In this document: positions 60,696-64,000 of the stretch, piece after piece | Layout of the letters: each line of letters opens with the position of its first letter | How positions within the stretch are numbered: the first letter of the stretch is position 1 | From: Streptomyces zaomyceticus | GTDB taxonomy: Bacteria; Actinomycetota; Actinomycetes; Streptomycetales; Streptomycetaceae | Reading direction: 5' to 3' | Assembly (NCBI RefSeq): GCF_014656215.1 | Contig: NZ_BNBZ01000029.1 | Location: 1 to 64,000 of the forward strand | DNA: 64,000 nucleotides | Position numbers and translations under genes: made by a program | Notes under the pieces: generated by a model | Seen by the model: only the letters and a program-made list of their open reading frames with translations | The model's database searches: none | Told to the model about the DNA's origin: nothing

Positions 60696-61375
60696 CAGGC
60701 GTTGACCAGCTTCTTGAGGATCGAGGTGAAGAAACCGAGGCCGTCCGTCTTGCCGGTGCCGACCAGCGGCTCGACGGCGTGCTCGGGGTGCGGCATGAGG
60801 CCGACCACGTTGCCCGCGGCGTTGGTGATGCCCGCGATGTCACGCAGCGAGCCGTTGGGGTTGACGTCCAGGTAGCGGAAGGCCACCCGCCCCTCGGCCT
60901 CCAGCTCGTCGAGGACGCGCTCGTCGGCGACGTACCGGCCGTCCATGTTCTTGAGCGGGACCTCGATCTCCTGGCCCTCGGTGTAGTCCGAGGTCCAGGC
61001 GGTCCCCGTGTTCTCCACCCGCAGCTTCTGGTCGCGGCAGATGAAGTGGAGGTGGTTGTTGCGCAGCATCGCGCCCGGCAGCAGATGGGCCTCGGTGAGG
61101 ATCTGGAAGCCGTTGCAGATACCGAGGACGGGCATGCCCGCCTTCGCCTGCTCGATGATCGTCTCCATCACCGGCGAGAAGCGGGAGATGGCTCCGGCCC
61201 GCAGGTAGTCGCCGTAGGAGAAGCCGCCGGCCAGGACCACGGCGTCGACCTGCTTGAGGTCCTTGTCGCGGTGCCAGAGCGAGACGGGCTCGGCGCCCGC
61301 CAGGCGGGCGGCACGCAGCGCGTCCTGGTCGTCGAGGGTTCCGGGGAACGTGACGACGCCGATGCGTGCGGTCAC
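60695..61375 (-). CDS. purQ: Phosphoribosylformylglycinamidine synthase, glutaminase subunit
   Basis: A 226-residue class I glutamine amidotransferase supplying ammonia to PurL. The nucleophile is Cys in PVLGICNGFQIL near residue 87, and the His-x-Glu pair is in LMPHPEHAVE near the C-terminus. GGFSYGDYLRAGA is the family signature. Its GTG start overlaps the purS stop (GTGA). Confidence 0.97.
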
Positions 61376-61617
61376 GATTCCACCTTCACGACGAAGTCTT
61401 CGATCACGGTGTTGGCGAGGAAGGTTTCGGCCATCTCATGGATGCGGGCGAGGGCGGCGTCGTCGACCGGTCCCTCCACCTCCAGCTCGAAACGCTTCCC
61501 CTGACGGACGTCGGCGATTCCGGCGAATCCCAGGCGGGGCAGTGCACGCTGCACCGCCTGCCCCTGAGGGTCGAGGATCTCCGGCTTGAGCATGACGTCG
61601 ACTACGACGCGTGCCAC
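61372..61617 (-). CDS. purS: Phosphoribosylformylglycinamidine synthase, PurS subunit
   Basis: An 81-residue small subunit that bridges PurQ and PurL. The body VVVDVMLKPEILDPQGQAVQ and DVRQGKRFELEV is typical. I prefer the GTG at 61617, which has GGGAG 4-5 nt upstream; a GTG two codons earlier sits too close to that sequence. First gene of the purS-purQ-purL operon. Confidence 0.93.
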   Translation of the reverse strand: MARVVVDVMLKPEILDPQGQAVQRALPRLGFAGIADVRQGKRFELEVEGPVDDAALARIHEMAETFLANTVIEDFVVKVES

Positions 61618-61983
61618 TGGCACTCCCGGTGGTGTGTTGCGTGGGCGGTTCCCTCAGCGTACCTGTCTCCAAATTCTACGCGGGTAGAGATCTGAAGGAT
61701 CCTACAAAAGCCAGGCCCCGGCGGCGCTCCGCCGAGGAACACCACCCACGTCCCGGACCGAGCACGGCCACGCAAAATTCGAGTGAAATATTGCGGACCT
61801 CATTGCACCGGGACACGCTGAAACAATTGCCAGGGCTTCACAATGCGACGCCTACCGCTGTACAAAGGAATCCAGAAGAAAGCAGCATTGTCCCGGCACA
61901 GCCGTACGGCCGACATCGCCGCACGTCAGAGGCGTCACAAGCGCCGGCTCTGCGGCGTCGGCCGCAGGAAAGGACCGATATCC
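61618..61983. promoter_or_regulatory. purS / lsr2-like divergent region
   Basis: No gene is evident in 366 bases. On the minus strand TAGAAT (61673-61678) is a good -10 for purS, and TTTTGTAGGATCC (61697-61709) lies where its -35 would be; the same motif with one change precedes purF. AT-rich islands near 61780-61830 (GTGAAATATTG, AACAATTGCC) in an otherwise GC-rich stretch are the kind of DNA that Lsr2 proteins bind, so self-regulation of the rightward gene is possible. Confidence 0.5.
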
Positions 61984-62325
61984 GTGGCTCAGCGTGTGGT
62001 GGTCACTCTCTCCGACGACATGGACGGCGGAGAAGCGGCTGAAACGGTCGCGTTCGGCCTCGACGGGAAGATGTACGAGATCGACCTGAATGCTGCCAAT
62101 GCAAAGAAACTCCGCAAGGCTCTCGCCCCGTACCTCGCCGCCGGACGCAAGCAGTCGGGCAAGGCGGCGGCCGGCCGGAGCCCCTCGGTGGAGACGTACA
62201 CCCACACCTCCCTCGCCCCCGACCCGGCGGCGGTCCGCGCCTGGGCGCAGTCCAACAAGATGGAGGTGCCCGCCCGCGGCCGCATCCCGAAGCGGGTCTA
62301 CGAAGCCTTCCGCGCCGCGAGTTGA
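61984..62325 (+). CDS. lsrL: Lsr2-like nucleoid-associated protein
   Basis: A 113-residue H-NS-like silencer. The N-terminal beta-hairpin dimerisation domain (VVVTLSDDMDGGEAAETVAFGLDGKMYEIDL) and the C-terminal DNA-binding domain with the AT-hook-like PARGRIPKRVYEAF are both present. Streptomyces encode two Lsr2 proteins; position beside purS fits, from memory, the second one (LsrL, about SCO4076) rather than Lsr2 proper. AGGA lies about 10 nt before the GTG. Confidence 0.9.
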   Translation: MAQRVVVTLSDDMDGGEAAETVAFGLDGKMYEIDLNAANAKKLRKALAPYLAAGRKQSGKAAAGRSPSVETYTHTSLAPDPAAVRAWAQSNKMEVPARGRIPKRVYEAFRAAS

Positions 62326-62334
62326 GCCGCGGCC

Positions 62335-62359
62335 GGCCCGGTCCCGGGCGGACCGGGCC
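62335..62359 (+). terminator. Terminator of the lsr2-like gene
   Basis: GGCCCGGTCC and its complement form a perfect 10-bp stem with a 5-nt loop, 10 bp after the stop. Confidence 0.7.
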
Positions 62360-62412
62360 CCCGTGGACCGGGGGCGGACGGGCAGCCGGCGAGGGGTCGA
62401 CGGGGAGCCGAT

Positions 62413-62443
62413 TTGCATTGCACCCCCCATGATCCGCTAAAGT
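62413..62443 (+). promoter_or_regulatory. Promoter of tRNA-Gly(UCC)
   Basis: TTGCAT (62413-62418) with a 19-bp spacer to TAAAGT (62438-62443); an overlapping TTGCAC gives only 14 bp. It lies 49 bp before the tRNA. Confidence 0.55.
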
Positions 62444-62492
62444 CTGGAACACGCCGAGGGGCGAGGCCGCAAAGCCCCACCTCACGCAGCGT

Positions 62493-62564
62493 GCGGGTGT
62501 AGTTCAGTAGCAGAACAGCCCCCTTCCAGGGGGAAGGCGCAGTGTGCAATTCCTGTCACCCGCT
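62493..62564 (+). tRNA. tRNA-Gly(UCC) with non-canonical D- and T-loops
   Basis: A 72-nt tRNA with anticodon UCC in the loop CTTCCAG and a sound acceptor (GCGGGTG/CACCCGC). Two elements are abnormal. The D-loop reads AGTAGCA and lacks the G18-G19 pair. The T-loop reads TGCAATT instead of TTCNANT, and the T-stem pairs properly only if one U is bulged. G27 faces A43 at the top of the anticodon stem. The elbow contacts that most tRNAs use are therefore missing, as in the staphylococcal tRNA-Gly used for cell-wall bridges. CCA is not encoded. Confidence 0.85.
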
Positions 62565-62599
62565 CTGCATCGCAAGACCAAGCACTCCGGTGCATCAGG

Positions 62600-62605
62600 T
62601 AGAGT
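62600..62605 (+). promoter_or_regulatory. -10 box of tRNA-Gly(GCC)
   Basis: TAGAGT lies 39 bp before the second tRNA-Gly, so this tRNA can be made separately from the unusual one upstream. No clear -35. Confidence 0.5.
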
Positions 62606-62644
62606 GGTGCTCGCACCGCCCGGTGAAAGCCGAGCGGCAGCAAT

Positions 62645-62720
62645 GCGGACGTGGCTCAGTTGGTAGAGCATCACCTTGCCAAGGTGAGGGTCGCGAGTTC
62701 GAATCTCGTCGTCCGCTCCA
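62645..62720 (+). tRNA. tRNA-Gly(GCC), CCA encoded
   Basis: A regular cloverleaf: acceptor GCGGACG/CGTCCGC, D-loop with GG, anticodon GCC in TTGCCAA, T-loop TTCGAAT. The genomic sequence continues CCA directly after the discriminator base, unlike the other tRNA genes here. Confidence 0.95.
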
Positions 62721-62723
62721 GAT

Positions 62724-62757
62724 CGAAGGCCCCGGTTCTCAGGAACCGGGGCCTTCG
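62724..62757 (+). terminator. Terminator of tRNA-Gly(GCC)
   Basis: A perfect 15-bp stem (CGAAGGCCCCGGTTC and complement) with a TCAG loop. Confidence 0.85.
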
Positions 62758-62901
62758 TCATGTCGCGAGGCCTTCGTCATGTCCCGGGCCCTTCCTCATG
62801 TCGCCGGCTGCCGGGCCGACTCCGGATCGAGCGAGCCTCGGCCCGCACCGCCGCCCCCACCGTCTTCCGTCCCCACCGCCTTCCGTCCCCCGTCCGCCCC
62901 A

Positions 62902-62913
62902 TGACATTTGTCA
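62902..62913. promoter_or_regulatory. TGACATTTGTCA operator before the ABC transporter
   Basis: A perfect inverted repeat TGACA-TT-TGTCA lies 59 bp upstream of the ABC transporter start. I know similar sites for LuxR-type response regulators of the DesR/LiaR group, whose genes often follow an ABC ATPase and permease. A further GTGACAGC half-like sequence lies 13 bp downstream. Confidence 0.6.
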
Positions 62914-62972
62914 GAAGCGGGTGGTGACAGCGCGCACTGCCGGACGGCCCCCGCCGCCGGAAGCCTGGACAC

Positions 62973-63998
62973 ATGACCAACGCGATCGAAGCGGAAGGCC
63001 TGCGCCGGAGTTACTCGGGCGACTTCGAGGCCGTACGCGGCATCTCCTTCACCGTCCCGCGCGGCGAGATCTTCGCCCTCCTCGGCACCAACGGCGCCGG
63101 CAAGACCTCCACCGTCGAACTCCTCGAAGGACTCGCCGCCCCCAGCGCCGGCACCGCCCGGGTCCTCGGCCACGACCCCTACCGCGAACGGGCCGCCGTG
63201 CGTCCCCGCATCGGCGTGATGCTCCAGGAAGGCGGCTTCCCCTCCGATCTGACCGTGGCCGAAACCGTACGGATGTGGGCGGGCTGCACCACCCACGCCC
63301 GTCCCACCGCCGAAGCCCTCGACGCCACCGGACTCGCCGGACGGGAACAGGTGCGGGTCAAGCAGCTGTCCGGCGGCGAACGGCGACGGCTCGACCTCGC
63401 CCTCGCGCTCCTCGGCCGCCCCGAGGTCCTCTTCCTCGACGAACCCACCACCGGACTCGACGCCGAGGGCCGCCGCGACACCTGGGACCTCGTCCGCGCC
63501 CTCCGGGACGGCGGCACCACCGTGCTCCTCACCACCCACTACCTGGAGGAGGCGGAGACCCTGGCCGACCGGCTCGCGATCATGCACCGCGGGCAGATCG
63601 TCCTCTCCGGCACCCCGGCCGAGGTCACCGCCGCCCGGCCCGCCCGCATCCGCTTCACCCTCCCCGAGGGCGTCCCCGCCGCCCGCCTCCCGCTGCACCT
63701 GCGGGCCGCCGAGGACGACGGGCGGGTGGAGATCCGTACCGGATCCCTCCAGGACGACCTGGCCGTGCTCCTCCGCTGGGCCGGGGAGAACGACATCCGC
63801 CTCGACGCGCTCGACGCGCGCTCCGCCTCCCTCGAGGAGGCCTTCCTCGACATCGCGGCGGGGAGAGCCGGTGAGCCGCGCCCGCTCGCACCGGACTCCT
63901 CGCACGCGCCGACCGGCCCGGATTCGGCGGCAGCACCGACCGCCTCACCTGCGGCGACCGCATCGGACACATCGCTCGCATCGGAGGCCGTTCGATGA
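62973..63998 (+). CDS. ABC transporter ATP-binding protein (drug/lipid exporter type)
   Basis: A 341-residue ATPase. Walker A is GTNGAGKT (38-45), the signature is QLSGGERRR, Walker B is VLFLDEPTTGLD and the switch His is in LTTHYLEEAE. The C-terminal 35 residues are a Ser/Ala/Thr/Pro-rich tail of no known function. It belongs to the DrrA-like family of exporters whose permease is a separate protein. Its stop overlaps the start of the next gene (ATGA) at the window edge. GGAAG lies about 10 nt before the ATG. Confidence 0.92.
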   Translation: MTNAIEAEGLRRSYSGDFEAVRGISFTVPRGEIFALLGTNGAGKTSTVELLEGLAAPSAGTARVLGHDPYRERAAVRPRIGVMLQEGGFPSDLTVAETVRMWAGCTTHARPTAEALDATGLAGREQVRVKQLSGGERRRLDLALALLGRPEVLFLDEPTTGLDAEGRRDTWDLVRALRDGGTTVLLTTHYLEEAETLADRLAIMHRGQIVLSGTPAEVTAARPARIRFTLPEGVPAARLPLHLRAAEDDGRVEIRTGSLQDDLAVLLRWAGENDIRLDALDARSASLEEAFLDIAAGRAGEPRPLAPDSSHAPTGPDSAAAPTASPAATASDTSLASEAVR

Positions 63999-64000
63999 GT
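63995..64000 (+). CDS. Start of the next gene, probably the ABC permease (truncated by window edge)
   Basis: ATGAGT overlaps the stop codon of the ATPase gene. Translational coupling of this kind is normal for the membrane partner of a DrrA-type ATPase. Only two codons are inside the window, so identity is inferred from position alone. Confidence 0.4.

Overview
The window is about 64 kb of very GC-rich DNA whose codon use, start sites and gene content point to the core chromosome of a Streptomyces species. The order marR/MFS, SpoIIE-type phosphatase, ndh, atrA-like tetR, sigma factor, trmB, tRNA clusters, DEAD-box helicase, hrpA, bldC, valine dehydrogenase, purM/purF, purL/purQ/purS and lsr2-like follows, as far as I remember it, the S. 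coelicolor block from about SCO4122 down to about SCO4075. A predicted 68-residue BldC is the strongest single anchor. Nothing looks like a prophage, transposon, CRISPR array or recently acquired island.

Region by region. Bases 1-490 are the multi-promoter leader of an rRNA operon that reads leftward out of the window. Bases 0.5-9.1 kb hold a MarR/MFS efflux pair, a PAS-PP2C-ATPase regulator, a type II NADH dehydrogenase, the AtrA-like regulator and a membrane-tethered ECF sigma factor ending in a sugar-binding-type domain. Bases 9.1-17.6 kb hold a large AfsR/SARP-type regulator, a Uma2 nuclease-fold protein, an orphan asparagine-synthetase/lasso-cyclase-like protein and a TTA-containing NsdA/sporulation-type regulator. 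Bases 17.7-25.2 kb carry L-2-hydroxyglutarate oxidase, trmB, a PrsW-type protease, an aldo/keto reductase, a cell-wall M23 peptidase under a c-di-AMP riboswitch, and a membrane PP2C phosphatase. Bases 25.3-33 kb carry a small secreted protein/PLP enzyme/MFS operon, a TipA-like MerR regulator, initiator tRNA, a rhodanese facing an ECF sigma factor, and a lipid kinase/PAP2 pair. Bases 33-43 kb hold tRNA-Lys, a secreted FG-GAP protein, a DEAD-box helicase with a repetitive Arg/Asp/Gly tail, a lipoprotein, a small zincin, a Glu-Asp-Phe tRNA cluster and a DsbA/CcdA thiol operon. Bases 43-51.6 kb hold hrpA, a second tRNA-Asp, bldC, vdh and a DUF3073 gene. Bases 51.7-62.3 kb hold purine biosynthesis genes split by a short insert of lipoprotein, mycothiol-type enzyme, SnoaL protein, M23 peptidase and ArsR regulator, then the lsr2-like gene. 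The right end holds two tRNA-Gly genes and the start of an ABC transporter operon.

Themes: regulators are very dense (MarR, TetR, two ECF sigma factors, SARP, NsdA-like, MerR/TipA, ArsR, BldC, Lsr2-like, two PP2C phosphatases). At least seven genes have a -10 box about 7-9 nt before the start codon and no Shine-Dalgarno, which predicts leaderless mRNAs. Several promoters carry a clean palindrome in the spacer. The observation I would check first is the tRNA-Gly(UCC), whose D- and T-loops are non-canonical in the same way as the staphylococcal tRNA-Gly species used for peptidoglycan rather than protein synthesis.
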